DNA of 38,694 nucleotides from NCBI GenBank assembly GCA_903889565.1, contig CAISYC010000041.1:1-38694 (forward strand). The letters are read 5' to 3'. This DNA is from an uncultured beta proteobacterium (lineage in GTDB: Bacteria; Pseudomonadota; Gammaproteobacteria; Burkholderiales; SG8-41). How positions within the stretch are numbered: the stretch's first letter is position 1; the number at the start of each line of letters is the position of its first letter. Under the pieces are notes generated by a model. It searched no databases, was not told where the DNA came from, and saw nothing but the letters and a program-made list of their open reading frames with translations. Position numbers and translations under genes: made by a program. Positions 9,292-17,771 of the stretch are shown piece by piece.

Positions 9292-9744
9292 TCACGCTCC
9301 GGGCGAATACTGCAATGCAAAGTCGAGCGCCAGTTCGTAGCCCTTGCCACCCAAGCCGCTGACGATACCCACCGCGATGTCGGTGAAATAGGAGTGATGG
9401 CGGAATTTCTCGCGGGCAAAAACGTTGGACAGATGCACCTCGACAAACGGAATGGCGACGGCGGCAAGCGCATCGCGCAGGGCGATACTGGTATGTGTGA
9501 AGGCCGCCGGGTTAATGATGATGAATTCGACCTTCTCGCGCTGGGCCTGCTGGATACGGTTGACCAGTTCGCCCTCAACGTTGCTCTGGTAACTCGCCAG
9601 CGTTGCGCCGGCGGCACGCGCACGCTCAAGCAATCGCTGGTCGATCGCGGCCAGCGTCGCCGAACCATAATGCGCCGGCTCGCGCGAACCGAGCAGGTTC
9701 AGGTTGGGGCCGTGCACAACCAGTATGTTTTTGGGCGTCGCCAT
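9292..9744 (-). CDS. aroQ: Type II 3-dehydroquinate dehydratase
   Basis: AroQ catalyses the third step of the shikimate pathway, 3-dehydroquinate to 3-dehydroshikimate. The product has 150 residues from the ATG at 9744 ([19 protein letters not shown]), and the upstream extension to 9780 is not conserved. Family landmarks are HGPNLNLLG, the catalytic Tyr26 in [17 protein letters not shown], and the catalytic His104 in [18 protein letters not shown]. It leads the aroQ-accB-accC-prmA run. The presumed promoter lies in the 369-bp gap upstream. Confidence 0.96.
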   Translation of the reverse strand: MATPKNILVVHGPNLNLLGSREPAHYGSATLAAIDQRLLERARAAGATLASYQSNVEGELVNRIQQAQREKVEFIIINPAAFTHTSIALRDALAAVAIPFVEVHLSNVFAREKFRHHSYFTDIAVGIVSGLGGKGYELALDFALQYSPGA

Positions 9745-10113
9745 GGTATCGCTGGAAGGTTCGCTGTTGGCTGAAGACAAGCCGGAATCGAATTACGGCC
9801 CGACAGGTCTTATTCGAAAACTAAACGATCAATATCGGCACGTTTACCGTAGATCGACGAATTTTAGCCGATTTTACTTCTCTTAGGCGGTATCTCTGCC
9901 ACTTAACGGCCATGAGATCGGACGGATGAACACCCCATAATCCCGACAATTCACACCCCAGACCGCAAAATCCGCAACGGGGCGCAAGGAAAACACCAAA
10001 CGCCTGCGGTGTCAAGCCGCGGACGCCTGCCATATTTGAGAATCCTGGACGTTTGCCTAATTTTCGCCGAATTTAGACGAAATTATCAGACTTTATGAAA
10101 CGATGCGGGCTTG
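9745..10113. other. Gene-free stretch upstream of aroQ
   Basis: This is the largest gap in the window. It is visibly richer in A+T than its neighbours and should hold the promoter and leader of the aroQ-acc transcript. On the minus strand TAAAAT-like -10 candidates occur around 9860-9875, but no convincing -35 accompanies them. Two similar tracts, GACGAATTTTAGCCGA near 9856 and GCCGAATTTAGACGAA near 10068, recur at the two ends. A 70-codon open frame (9821-10033, minus) has no recognisable features and is not called. No terminator hairpin with a T tract was found after the TlpA-like gene. Confidence 0.5.
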
Positions 10114-10653
10114 CTAAAGGAGCGGCCGCAAAAGTTTTTCGAGTTTTTCGGGACGCAAAATGCCGACGGTTGTGTCGATAACGCGTCCCGATCGGTCGAT
10201 TACAACGCTGAATGGCAGCACATCGGCACGGTCGCCCGCCGCACGCGCCAACTCCATGATTTCCAGTCCGCCCACCGACAACGGATAATTGATACCCATT
10301 TCCCTGGCATAAGCTGCCACGCGCTCAGGGGTATCGACGGCGACACCAACGAACTGCACGCCACGTCCACCATGCGACGACTGCAGCTTGATGAACCCGG
10401 GAATTTCCTCGCGGCAGGGCGCGCACCAGGTCGCCCAGAAATTGACGATCAATACCTTGCCCCGCCATTGCTGAAGTGAAAGCGCGGCGCCGTCCATTCC
10501 CTTCACATTGGCAGTCAATATGCGCTCGCCCGTCGCCAGCGGATCGGGCCCCCGCTCAAAAGCACCGGCGCGCCACTGGTAAATGAGGGCCCCTGCGGCT
10601 GCGAAAACAATTGCAGCAGCGGCTATCAGCCATTTTTGGCGCGCCCCGTTCAG
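10114..10653 (-). CDS. Membrane-anchored TlpA/ResA-type thioredoxin, probable CTG start
   Basis: A periplasmic thiol-disulfide oxidoreductase. The thioredoxin domain carries WCAPC (Cys77 and Cys80 in NFWATWCAPCREEIP) and a cis-proline region near DVLPFSVVID. The first usual start codon in frame is a TTG at 10518, which would leave a protein with no signal. Reading the open frame further back gives a clear membrane helix, WLIAAAAIVFAAAGALIYQW (residues 8-27). The only plausible initiator ahead of it is CTG at 10651-10653, which overlaps the dsbD TGA as CTGA, the same style as the GTGA overlap at the SDR-cutA junction of this operon. That start gives 179 residues. DsbD just upstream is the likely electron donor, and cytochrome c maturation is a typical role for such proteins. 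Confidence 0.8.
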   Translation of the reverse strand: MNGARQKWLIAAAAIVFAAAGALIYQWRAGAFERGPDPLATGERILTANVKGMDGAALSLQQWRGKVLIVNFWATWCAPCREEIPGFIKLQSSHGGRGVQFVGVAVDTPERVAAYAREMGINYPLSVGGLEIMELARAAGDRADVLPFSVVIDRSGRVIDTTVGILRPEKLEKLLRPLL

Positions 10654-12446
10654 CGCAGCACCGTGTCCAGCGTCGTCGCAAAGCTGTCCGCCGCTTGAAA
10701 GCCGACCACCCGCAACCCTTTGACCTCGCCACCGTGCCGATCGAAGAACACGATGCCCGGCGGGCCGAACAGGTCGAAGCGTTTGAGCAAGGCCTTATGG
10801 TCGTCGAGGTTATCGGTCACATCGGCCTGCAGCGCCACCATCTGATCCAGACGCGCTTTCACGTTCGCGTCGCCGAAGGTTTCGCGCTCCATCTCCTTGC
10901 ATGACACACACCAGTCGGCATAAAAATCCAGCATCACCGGCCGCCCGGCAGCGGCGGCAATCGCGGCGTCAAGCTCCGCCACGCTGCTGACACGCTTGAA
11001 ATTGACCGCCGCCGGCGCCGAGGCATCGGCCACGCGCAAACCTGCAAGCGGCTGCAACACATCGCGGGCGCCCGACAGGGCGCCGACAATCAGCGCGATG
11101 CCGGTGATCAGGGCGATGATGCCGACGCCCTTGAACAAACGACGGTAGCCGGGCGCACCCTGCGGCAACGGGTCGAGCGCATGCAGGTAGACCGCGAACA
11201 TGATCAACAGCACCGCCCAGGCAAGGAAATGCGCCATCGGCGGCAGCAGCGGTGAAACCAGAAAGATCGCCACGCCGAGCAGCACGACGCCGAAAAAACG
11301 TTTGACCGTATCCATCCACGGCCCGGCCTTGGGCAGCAGCGTGCCGGCTGACGCCCCGACCACCAGCAACGGCACGCCCATGCCGAGCGCCAGCGAAAAC
11401 AGGGCCGCCCCGCCCAACACGGTGTCGCCGGATTTGCTGATGTAGAGCAGCGCACCGGCGAGCGGCGCGGCGACACAGGGCCCGACGATCAGCGCCGACA
11501 ACACGCCCATGCCGAAGACGCCCGCGAAATGGCCGCCGTGAAGGCGGTTGCTGGTCACCGCCAGCCGGCTCTGCAAGGCGCTCGGCAATTGCAGTTCATA
11601 AAAGCCGAACATCGACAGCGCAAGCACGACAAACAGCGCCGCGAAACCGCCCAGCACCCACGGCGTCTGCAGAGCAGACGACAGCATCGTGCCCAGCAAC
11701 CCGGCGGCCACGCCGGCCAGCGCATAGGTGATCGCCATGCCGAGCACGTAGGCGAGCGACAGCGCAAAGCCGCGCGCATGCGTCAAATGTTCGCCGTGGG
11801 GCACCAGAATTCCCGAAAGTATGGGAATCATCGGAAACACACAGGGTGTGAGCGCGAGCAACAAACCAAAACCGAAGAAACTCGCCAACAACGCCCAAAA
11901 ACCACCCTTGAACAAATTGGCGATCAAGGCATCTTCCGAACGTGGCGCCCCCTTCTCCTCGGGCGCCGGCCGCACAAACGCCGACGCACCGGCGCTCGGT
12001 GCAGCCGCAGCCGAAAACGAAACGAGCCGCAGGTCAGCGGTCTGTTCCTGCGGCGGGTAACACACGCCGAGATCGGCGCAGCCCTGTGACACCGCTTTCA
12101 GTACGAAATGGGGGTCGGCCCCTGCCGCGCCTGCGACCGGCAGAACCATCGTCAGCTTGCCGCGATAAATCTGCATTTCGCCGAAAAATTCGTCCTTCTT
12201 GACCTTGCCCGCCGGCAGCTGCGAAGCATCGATCCGGATCGTCGCCGGATCGGCACTGAATTTTAGTTTTTCGCGATAAAGATAATAGCCGGGCGCGATG
12301 TCATAGCTGACCTCGACGCGGTTGACGTCAAGCAACTGGGCTGAAAAGCGAAATGCTTTTTCCGGCTCCAATAAATCAGGTTCGCCGGCGCGCACGGCAC
12401 AGACCGTCAACAAAAATAAAACCAGCGCAAGAAAACGCATCGCCAT
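10650..12446 (-). CDS. dsbD: Thiol:disulfide interchange protein DsbD
   Basis: DsbD moves electrons from cytoplasmic thioredoxin across the inner membrane to periplasmic oxidoreductases. The 598 residues show all three parts. After a signal peptide (RFLALVLFLLTVCAVRA) comes the immunoglobulin-like alpha domain with its cysteine pair in CADLGVCYPP. The multi-helix beta domain follows (about 180-450; a conserved cysteine sits in LALTPCVFPMIPIL and the partner is likely in GPCVAAP). The C-terminal gamma thioredoxin domain has CVSC (Cys513/Cys516 in YADWCVSCKEME). It lies 5 bp after cutA. Its last base positions overlap the TlpA-like gene, whose product is a probable partner. Confidence 0.96.
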   Translation of the reverse strand: MAMRFLALVLFLLTVCAVRAGEPDLLEPEKAFRFSAQLLDVNRVEVSYDIAPGYYLYREKLKFSADPATIRIDASQLPAGKVKKDEFFGEMQIYRGKLTMVLPVAGAAGADPHFVLKAVSQGCADLGVCYPPQEQTADLRLVSFSAAAAPSAGASAFVRPAPEEKGAPRSEDALIANLFKGGFWALLASFFGFGLLLALTPCVFPMIPILSGILVPHGEHLTHARGFALSLAYVLGMAITYALAGVAAGLLGTMLSSALQTPWVLGGFAALFVVLALSMFGFYELQLPSALQSRLAVTSNRLHGGHFAGVFGMGVLSALIVGPCVAAPLAGALLYISKSGDTVLGGAALFSLALGMGVPLLVVGASAGTLLPKAGPWMDTVKRFFGVVLLGVAIFLVSPLLPPMAHFLAWAVLLIMFAVYLHALDPLPQGAPGYRRLFKGVGIIALITGIALIVGALSGARDVLQPLAGLRVADASAPAAVNFKRVSSVAELDAAIAAAAGRPVMLDFYADWCVSCKEMERETFGDANVKARLDQMVALQADVTDNLDDHKALLKRFDLFGPPGIVFFDRHGGEVKGLRVVGFQAADSFATTLDTVLR

Positions 12447-12451
12447 GGTGA

Positions 12452-12778
12452 TCAGCCGATTTCCATTACGGTTTGCGCATTGACCCAGTCAAGGTAATCG
12501 GCCGAACCCTGAGCGACCGGCAGCGCAATGATTTCCGGCAGTTCATAGGGGTGCAGCTCGCGAATCGCGGCTTCGACATCGTCGTAGATGTCCGCGCGGG
12601 TCTTGATCAGCAAGGGCACTTCTCCGGCGGATTCGACGACACCCTTCCACCGATAGACGGAAGTGCATTCGGCGAGGATGTTAACGCAGGCGGCGAGCCG
12701 GCGCTCGACCAGCATGTCGGCGATTTTGCGCGCGACCGCCCGGTCCGGCGCACTGGTGAGGACGACAATTGCGCTCAC
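12452..12778 (-). CDS. cutA: CutA1 divalent-ion tolerance protein
   Basis: A 108-residue trimeric cytoplasmic protein linked to copper and divalent metal tolerance; its biochemical role is still debated. The family pattern is clear: a beta-alpha-beta ferredoxin-like fold with CVNILAECTSVYRWKG in the middle, then LLIKTRADIYDDVEAAIRELHPYE (family blocks IKT and HPYE), and a conserved end YLDWVN. The start is GTG at 12778 and overlaps the TGA of the SDR gene as GTGA. Its place ahead of dsbD is the normal arrangement in many proteobacteria, hence the old name for the neighbour, cutA2. Confidence 0.95.
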   Translation of the reverse strand: MSAIVVLTSAPDRAVARKIADMLVERRLAACVNILAECTSVYRWKGVVESAGEVPLLIKTRADIYDDVEAAIRELHPYELPEIIALPVAQGSADYLDWVNAQTVMEIG

Positions 12779-13668
12779 CGCTGCGCCCCCGACATGGCCG
12801 CACTCAGCGGCGCGCCGATCCCTTCGCGCACCGTCGGATAGCGCAGTTTGAACCGCAACTCGCGCTTGACCCGCCGGTTGGACAGCCGGCGTGACTCGCC
12901 CATGAACGAGAGCAGCGCCGGCGCGATGCGTTGGTCCGCCTCGTCGCGGGACACCCTCGGCGGTCGCGGCAGACCATAGCGATCGGCTACAAGATCGAAA
13001 TAATCGCCCATTTTCAGCGCGGAATCGTCGCTGGCGTTGTAGAGCCGCCCCGGCGAACCGAACGACAGCGCGGCGACCGCCATGCGCGCCAGATCGTCGG
13101 CATGGATATGATTGGTATAAGCGTCCTCATCTGCGATCAAGGCCGGCGTGCCCTCGCGCAAACGCTGCAACGGCAGGCGTTCCGCCGAATAGATGCCGGG
13201 CGCGCGCAACACGCAGATGCGCACGCCGCTGCGGCAGCCCCATTCGCGCAAACGCCGCTCGGCATCGACACGTCGCTGCGCGCGCGCCGTCTGCGGCCGC
13301 AACCGGCGTGTCTCATCGACCAAGTCACCGGCACAATCGCCGTAAACACCGCTCGTGCTGATGTAGACGAAGTGCTGTGGTAGACTTTTTGCCTTGGCGA
13401 GCGCTGCAATCAGGTGTGCGGTGCGCGTATCGCGCGAACCCCGGCCGGGCGGCGGCGCACAATGCAACACATCGTGCGCAATGCCGGCGAGACCCTGGAG
13501 GCTCGCAGGATCGTCGAGGTCGCCGATAATCGGCAGCAAACCCTGCGCACGCAATGCAGCCGCGCGTTCCGGGCTGTGCGTGAGCGCGTAAACGCGATAG
13601 CGCGCGCGCAACCAGGGCAGAGCCCGCAATGCAACGTCGCCGCAACCGATGATCAGTAATCGCCGCAT
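12775..13668 (-). CDS. Extended short-chain dehydrogenase/NAD-dependent epimerase family protein
   Basis: A 297-residue Rossmann-fold protein. The nucleotide-binding turn is LLIIGCGDVALRALPWL at the very N-terminus, which supports the ATG at 13668 over the longer frame to 13737. Other epimerase/dehydratase landmarks are FVYISTSGVYGD (Ser and Tyr of the active site), RAPGIYSAERLP, and NHIHADDLARM followed by LYNASDD. The YxxxK lysine is not obvious, so the chemistry is uncertain. This type is often annotated as an SDR or YeeZ-like protein. It heads the SDR-cutA-dsbD-tlpA run and is divergent from the ferredoxin-reductase gene with only 46 bp between start codons. Confidence 0.85.
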   Translation of the reverse strand: MRRLLIIGCGDVALRALPWLRARYRVYALTHSPERAAALRAQGLLPIIGDLDDPASLQGLAGIAHDVLHCAPPPGRGSRDTRTAHLIAALAKAKSLPQHFVYISTSGVYGDCAGDLVDETRRLRPQTARAQRRVDAERRLREWGCRSGVRICVLRAPGIYSAERLPLQRLREGTPALIADEDAYTNHIHADDLARMAVAALSFGSPGRLYNASDDSALKMGDYFDLVADRYGLPRPPRVSRDEADQRIAPALLSFMGESRRLSNRRVKRELRFKLRYPTVREGIGAPLSAAMSGAQR

Positions 13669-13714
13669 AGCCGCAAATTGTAACCGAAACCGATACCCGT
13701 CCCCGCCCAGCCCG

Positions 13715-14734
13715 ATGCCAAACCAGGTCACGCTCAAACCCAGCGATCACGTCTTCACCGCCAAGAGCGGTGAAACCATACTCGATGCCGCGCTGCGCGA
13801 AGGCTTCGTCATCTCCTACGGGTGCCGCAACGGCGCCTGCGGCACCTGCAAGGGCCGGCTGCTTGAGGGCGCAGTCGATTACGGCAGCTATCAGGCGAGC
13901 GCCTTGTCCGACGCCGAAAAGCGCCAGGGCCTGGCGCTGTTTTGCCAGGCCAAACCGCTTTGCGACGTGGTGATCGAATGCCGCGAGGTTGGCGCCAGCA
14001 AGGACATCCAGATCCGCACGCTGCCGGCACGCGTGCAGAAATTGCAGCGCCTCGCCCCCGACATCATGCTGGTCGAACTCAAACTGCCGGCCTCGGAGCG
14101 CCTGCAATTCATGGCCGGCCAGTACATCGACATCCTGCTCAAGGACGGCAGCCGGCGCAGTTTTTCGATGGCCAATGCACCGCACGATGACGCCTTGCTG
14201 CAACTGCATATGCGCAACTACGGCGGACCGTTCTCGACCCATGTCTTCACCAAAATGAAAGAGCGCGACATCCTGCGCTTCGAAGGCCCGCTTGGCACCT
14301 TTTATCTGCGTGAGAACAGCGAGAAGCCGGCGATCCTGCTCGCCAGCGGCACCGGCTTCGCGCCGATCAAGGCGCTGGTCGAACACGCGTTTCATGCGCA
14401 TTGCGCGCGGCCGCTGATTTTGTATTGGGGGGCGCGCACGCGCGCCGACCTTTATCTCAACGACCTCGCCGAGCGCTGGGCGCACGAACACAACAATTTC
14501 AAATATGTTCCGGTGCTGTCGGAACCGCACGCCGAGGACCACTGGAGCGGACGCAGCGGCCTCGTTCATCAGGCCGTGATGAAGGACATCGCCGACATGA
14601 GCGGCTGCCAGGTCTACGCCTGCGGCGTGCCGGTGATGGTCGAATCCGCGCGCCGTGATTTCACCACGCAGTGCGGGTTGCCTGAAGAGGAATTTTTCTC
14701 CGACGCCTTTACGCCGGCTACCCCAGCGGCCTAG
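13715..14734 (+). CDS. 2Fe-2S ferredoxin fused to an NAD(P)H-flavin oxidoreductase
   Basis: A 339-residue electron-transfer protein of the type often annotated as CDP-6-deoxy-delta-3,4-glucoseen reductase. The N-terminal plant-type ferredoxin domain binds a [2Fe-2S] cluster through Cys37, Cys42, Cys45 (CRNGACGTC) and Cys77 (LALFCQAKP). The FAD domain has RSFSMANAP and the NAD(P) domain has ILLASGTGFAPIKALVE; the C-terminal YACGVPVMVESAR is typical of ferredoxin-NADP reductases. The ATG at 13715 (MPNQVTLKPS) is chosen because the upstream 22 codons are not conserved and would overlap the SDR gene. No deoxysugar genes are nearby, so a general reductase role for an oxygenase or desaturase is more likely. 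Confidence 0.88.
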   Translation: MPNQVTLKPSDHVFTAKSGETILDAALREGFVISYGCRNGACGTCKGRLLEGAVDYGSYQASALSDAEKRQGLALFCQAKPLCDVVIECREVGASKDIQIRTLPARVQKLQRLAPDIMLVELKLPASERLQFMAGQYIDILLKDGSRRSFSMANAPHDDALLQLHMRNYGGPFSTHVFTKMKERDILRFEGPLGTFYLRENSEKPAILLASGTGFAPIKALVEHAFHAHCARPLILYWGARTRADLYLNDLAERWAHEHNNFKYVPVLSEPHAEDHWSGRSGLVHQAVMKDIADMSGCQVYACGVPVMVESARRDFTTQCGLPEEEFFSDAFTPATPAA

Positions 14735-14740
14735 CCGCCG

Positions 14741-15946
14741 CTAGAGCGGCGTGCGGCGGCGTCCGCCCGTCAACTGCTTGAGTTGCGCGACCGCGAGTTC
14801 GAGGCTTTCGCGATAGTGCCGCCGCGCCGCATCGGCGTGCCCGAGCTGATCGTGCAATTCAGCCAGCGCAAGATGGGCCGAATAGGTCGGCTCGACGGCA
14901 ACGCTGGCGTCGAGATAACTCTGCGCCTTGCCCCACAGTTCCTGCTGCGCGCACAGCCGCCCCAGCGTCAGCAGCAGCACGCTGTCGCGCGGGTTGGCCG
15001 CCAGCCATTTCTCCGCGCGCTCGATCCGCCGCACCACCGCGCCGCCGCATTCGGCATAACAGCCGACCAGTTCAGAATCCCACTCCTGCTCGAGCGCGTT
15101 CTCGATGATGCGGCAGGCTTCGTCACCGCCGCCCAGCGCGGCGAAGCACTGCGCCCCCGCCGCCGCCACCCTGGGATCGCGGCGCTGTTCGGCCGGAATC
15201 TTCTGCCAGTGTTCCTGCAAAGCATGGTGATCAAGCGACTTGCGTTTGAGGTTTTCGATCTGCGCGTAGCGCCGCAGCTGCGCGGCCTGCGCGGCATCGA
15301 ATACGCCGCGCCGCGTCAACTGGTCGATCAGCGGCAGCGTCTGCTCCCAGTTTTTCGCCTGTTGCTGCGCGCGCAACTCGAGACGCAAACCCGCAGTATG
15401 TTTTTCGGGCAGGGCCTTCAGCGCCAGCAGCGCTTCCTGGAAACGCCGCTGCTCGAGATGCATGCCGGCCTCCGCAATCACGCGCAGCGCGACGTCGCCG
15501 GGTGCGCGTTCGCCGGCTTGCGCCAGATAGTTGTCGCGCTGTTCGTAGCGTCGCAGTTCGTGCGCGGCGCGAGCCGCCAGCACGGCGCCGAGTGCGGGCA
15601 TCTCATCGGATTCGATCGCCGCCGCCGCCGCCTTTTCGGCGCGGCCGTAACGACCTTCGAAAAACGCGCGCAGGGCGTCGAGCAATGCGCTGCGCGCGTC
15701 ATCGCGGCTGCGGCGCGCGCGGTATTCGCGCACCCGCGCCGGCAATGCGAGCGCGCCCAGCACGAAGCGCAGTATCAGGTAGGCAACGGCGAACGCGCCG
15801 AGGCAGATCAGCGCGAACAGATTGAGTGAAAGCTCGACCCGATAGGGCGGCGACACCAGCAATACATAGCCGGTGTTGTAGCGCAGGCCCAGCGCCACCG
15901 CCACCGCCAGCGCAAACAGGCCCAGAATCCAGAACACCCAGCGCAT
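14741..15946 (-). CDS. hemY: HemY, TPR protein of the haem operon
   Basis: Gram-negative HemY is an inner-membrane protein with tetratricopeptide repeats, required for normal protoporphyrin synthesis but not an oxidase (unlike Bacillus HemY). The 401-residue product has two N-terminal helices (about residues 2-20, WVFWILGLFALAVAVALGL, and about 37-60, LFALICLGAFAVAYLILRF). The HemY_N region and a long helical repeat region follow, ending in a recognisable TPR (LALAELHDQLGHADAARRHYRESL). The ATG at 15946 starts 10 bp after the hemX stop; the longer frame reaching 16072 lies inside hemX and is rejected. Its stop codon is part of a 6-bp hairpin with a TAGA loop (14736-14751) shared with the convergent reductase gene. 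Confidence 0.9.
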   Translation of the reverse strand: MRWVFWILGLFALAVAVALGLRYNTGYVLLVSPPYRVELSLNLFALICLGAFAVAYLILRFVLGALALPARVREYRARRSRDDARSALLDALRAFFEGRYGRAEKAAAAAIESDEMPALGAVLAARAAHELRRYEQRDNYLAQAGERAPGDVALRVIAEAGMHLEQRRFQEALLALKALPEKHTAGLRLELRAQQQAKNWEQTLPLIDQLTRRGVFDAAQAAQLRRYAQIENLKRKSLDHHALQEHWQKIPAEQRRDPRVAAAGAQCFAALGGGDEACRIIENALEQEWDSELVGCYAECGGAVVRRIERAEKWLAANPRDSVLLLTLGRLCAQQELWGKAQSYLDASVAVEPTYSAHLALAELHDQLGHADAARRHYRESLELAVAQLKQLTGGRRRTPL

Positions 15947-15956
15947 GAGCGCGCTT

Positions 15957-16943
15957 TCAGCGCCGCGCGCGCAATGCGCGCACGGCGTCGAGGCTGCCGG
16001 CGAGATCGAGCGGATCGATGCCCGCCGCATGTTCCTGCAACTGGCGCACCGTCGCCAGCGCGGCCGCCACACTTTCGCTGCGCGCGTCGAAATACCGTGT
16101 CAGCCAGTCGCGCGCCGCCTTCAGATCGGCGCGATAACTTTTGTCGTTGCGCGCGAGCAGGGCGACGCGCGCACCGAGCAGGCGCAGGCGCAGGGTCTCG
16201 CGCAGAAAGTAGGCCTGCGAGGGCGCCAGCGGCACGGCATCGACCGCATCGATGCGTTGAATACGCAGGAGGTCGCTGAGATCGTGCCAGAACTCGCGCG
16301 CCAGCCGGGTCCACGCGTTGCCGTCCGCCGGCGCGGTCTTGCGTGCGGCGGCGGTTTCCGGTGAACGCGGCTCCGTCATCAATGGCAGGCCGTCGATCGT
16401 CGCGGCCACCTCATCAAGCCGCGCGGCGAACGCCGCAATATCGATCTGCGGCGCGGCCTTCAGGCGCTCAACATCGCGCGCGACCGCCTTGCGCAGCGCG
16501 CCGAACGCCGGATCCGCACCGGCGAGCCGCGTGTCCAGCGTTTGCAGGACCGCGAGCGCGGCGCGCGGATTGCCCGCCAGCTGCAATTGCTGGCCCGCCA
16601 GCAGCAGTGTCTGCTCGATTTCGGTAATCAGCGCGTCGTCGCGGCTGCGCGATGATTCCTGGAAACGGGCTTCAAGCGCGGCCAGGCGCGTCTCCAAGTC
16701 GCGCGCCGCCGCGCCGGCCTGCTCAGCAGTGCCGCGGTTTTCGGCATCGGCGGCACTCAAGCGCTGCGACAGTTCGCTTTGCAGCGCGCTCATCTGCCGA
16801 TGGCTGTCGAACCACTGCAGCGCGAGCAACACCGCAGCAACCGATACCACTGCGATCACGGGTTGCAGAAACCACGGCCGCGCCGCCGGTCGTGTGGGCG
16901 AAGCGGCGGGCTCGTCGGGATCGGTGGGTGCATGTGTTGTCAT
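15957..16943 (-). CDS. hemX: HemX family membrane protein of the haem operon
   Basis: A 328-residue protein often mislabelled uroporphyrinogen-III C-methyltransferase; it has no SAM-dependent methyltransferase motifs. A Pro-rich cytoplasmic start is followed by one membrane helix (about 26-45, PVIAVVSVAAVLLALQW). A coiled-coil-like segment follows (about 50-105, with repeated L, E and Q), then an all-helical domain with QTLLLAGQQLQLAGNPRAAL, typical of HemX. The ATG at 16943 (MTTHAPTDPDEP) is preferred over 16982. It lies between hemD and hemY, the usual order, and may scaffold porphyrin enzymes at the membrane (inference). Confidence 0.9.
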   Translation of the reverse strand: MTTHAPTDPDEPAASPTRPAARPWFLQPVIAVVSVAAVLLALQWFDSHRQMSALQSELSQRLSAADAENRGTAEQAGAAARDLETRLAALEARFQESSRSRDDALITEIEQTLLLAGQQLQLAGNPRAALAVLQTLDTRLAGADPAFGALRKAVARDVERLKAAPQIDIAAFAARLDEVAATIDGLPLMTEPRSPETAAARKTAPADGNAWTRLAREFWHDLSDLLRIQRIDAVDAVPLAPSQAYFLRETLRLRLLGARVALLARNDKSYRADLKAARDWLTRYFDARSESVAAALATVRQLQEHAAGIDPLDLAGSLDAVRALRARR

Positions 16944-16988
16944 GAAGCGGACTGTAAACAGTGACCGGGGTGGTGTAAACAAGCGCCG

Positions 16989-17771
16989 TCAGCCGGCGGC
17001 GGCAAACCGGGCGCACAAACCGTCGAAAAGGCCATCGTCGCCCTGCGCCGTCAGGTGAACATGCGCAAGGCCGCCTTCCCGCGCGGCACGTTCAATCCGC
17101 GGGTGCGGCACGAACAGCGGCGTGTTGGACAGATACGCGCGACCGGCTTCGCCGATCAGGGTCTGCAAATTGTGCAGCCCTTCGCTGCTGCTCACGGTGA
17201 CCGCATCGATTTCGCCGCGCGTCCACGCCGCCAACAACGGCGCCGCATCGGCGTCCGGCAAACTGCGTTGATAACAGGCCGCATATTCGACCAGCGCGCC
17301 GCGCGCGCGCAGCGTTTCGGCCAGCAATTCGCGGCCGCCGTCGCCGCGGAAAATTACGATGCGTTTGCCGGCGACCGCCCGCAGCGCCGGCAATTCAAGC
17401 AGGCCTTCGCTGTCGAAACGCGCCGGCGCAATCACGTCGTTCAGGCCGTGTCGCGCGAGTTCGCGTTCGCCGCCGCGGCCAATCGTCGCAACCGCCACTT
17501 TCGCCGGCCAGGAGCGCCGCGCCGTGATCGCGCGCATGGCCTCGCGCGCGGCATTCGGACTGATGAATATCGCGAGATCGTATTGCTCGAGGCGGTCGAT
17601 CACGGCAGCGAGCGCCGGCAAATCGGCTGGCGGCCCGATCGCGATGGTCGGAAACACGATGGTGCGCGCGCCGGCCGCATGCAGTCGCGCGGCGAGCGAA
17701 TCGCTTTGATGCAGCGGACGCGTGACGACGATGCCTTTGCCCGCGAGCGCCCCGCGCGCGGCATCCGTCAT
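16989..17771 (-). CDS. hemD: Uroporphyrinogen-III synthase
   Basis: HemD closes and inverts ring D of hydroxymethylbilane to give uroporphyrinogen III. The 260-residue product shows the weakly conserved pattern of the family: [22 protein letters not shown] at the N-terminus, [59 protein letters not shown] and [12 protein letters not shown]. The ATG overlaps the hemC stop as ATGA (17768-17771), a standard coupling in this operon. The sequence is diverged, as is normal for HemD, and its identity rests partly on position. Confidence 0.95.
   Translation of the reverse strand: MTDAARGALAGKGIVVTRPLHQSDSLAARLHAAGARTIVFPTIAIGPPADLPALAAVIDRLEQYDLAIFISPNAAREAMRAITARRSWPAKVAVATIGRGGERELARHGLNDVIAPARFDSEGLLELPALRAVAGKRIVIFRGDGGRELLAETLRARGALVEYAACYQRSLPDADAAPLLAAWTRGEIDAVTVSSSEGLHNLQTLIGEAGRAYLSNTPLFVPHPRIERAAREGGLAHVHLTAQGDDGLFDGLCARFAAAG

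Noticed and set aside
9821-10033. 70-codon minus-strand frame in the large gap
   Set aside because: No ribosome site, no signal or domain, and no support beyond being open; treated as non-coding.
13715-14734. Deoxysugar biosynthesis role for the ferredoxin-reductase fusion
   Set aside because: The usual annotation of such proteins suggests it, but there are no nucleotide-sugar genes anywhere in the window.
14736-14751. Terminator between the ferredoxin reductase and hemY
   Set aside because: CGCCGC-TAGA-GCGGCG forms a 6-bp hairpin that contains or touches both stop codons, but there is no T tract on either side, so it is noted only with hemY.
15957-16943. HemX as a uroporphyrinogen-III C-methyltransferase
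   Set aside because: A common database label, but the protein lacks SAM-binding motifs and has the membrane helix plus coiled-coil form of HemX.
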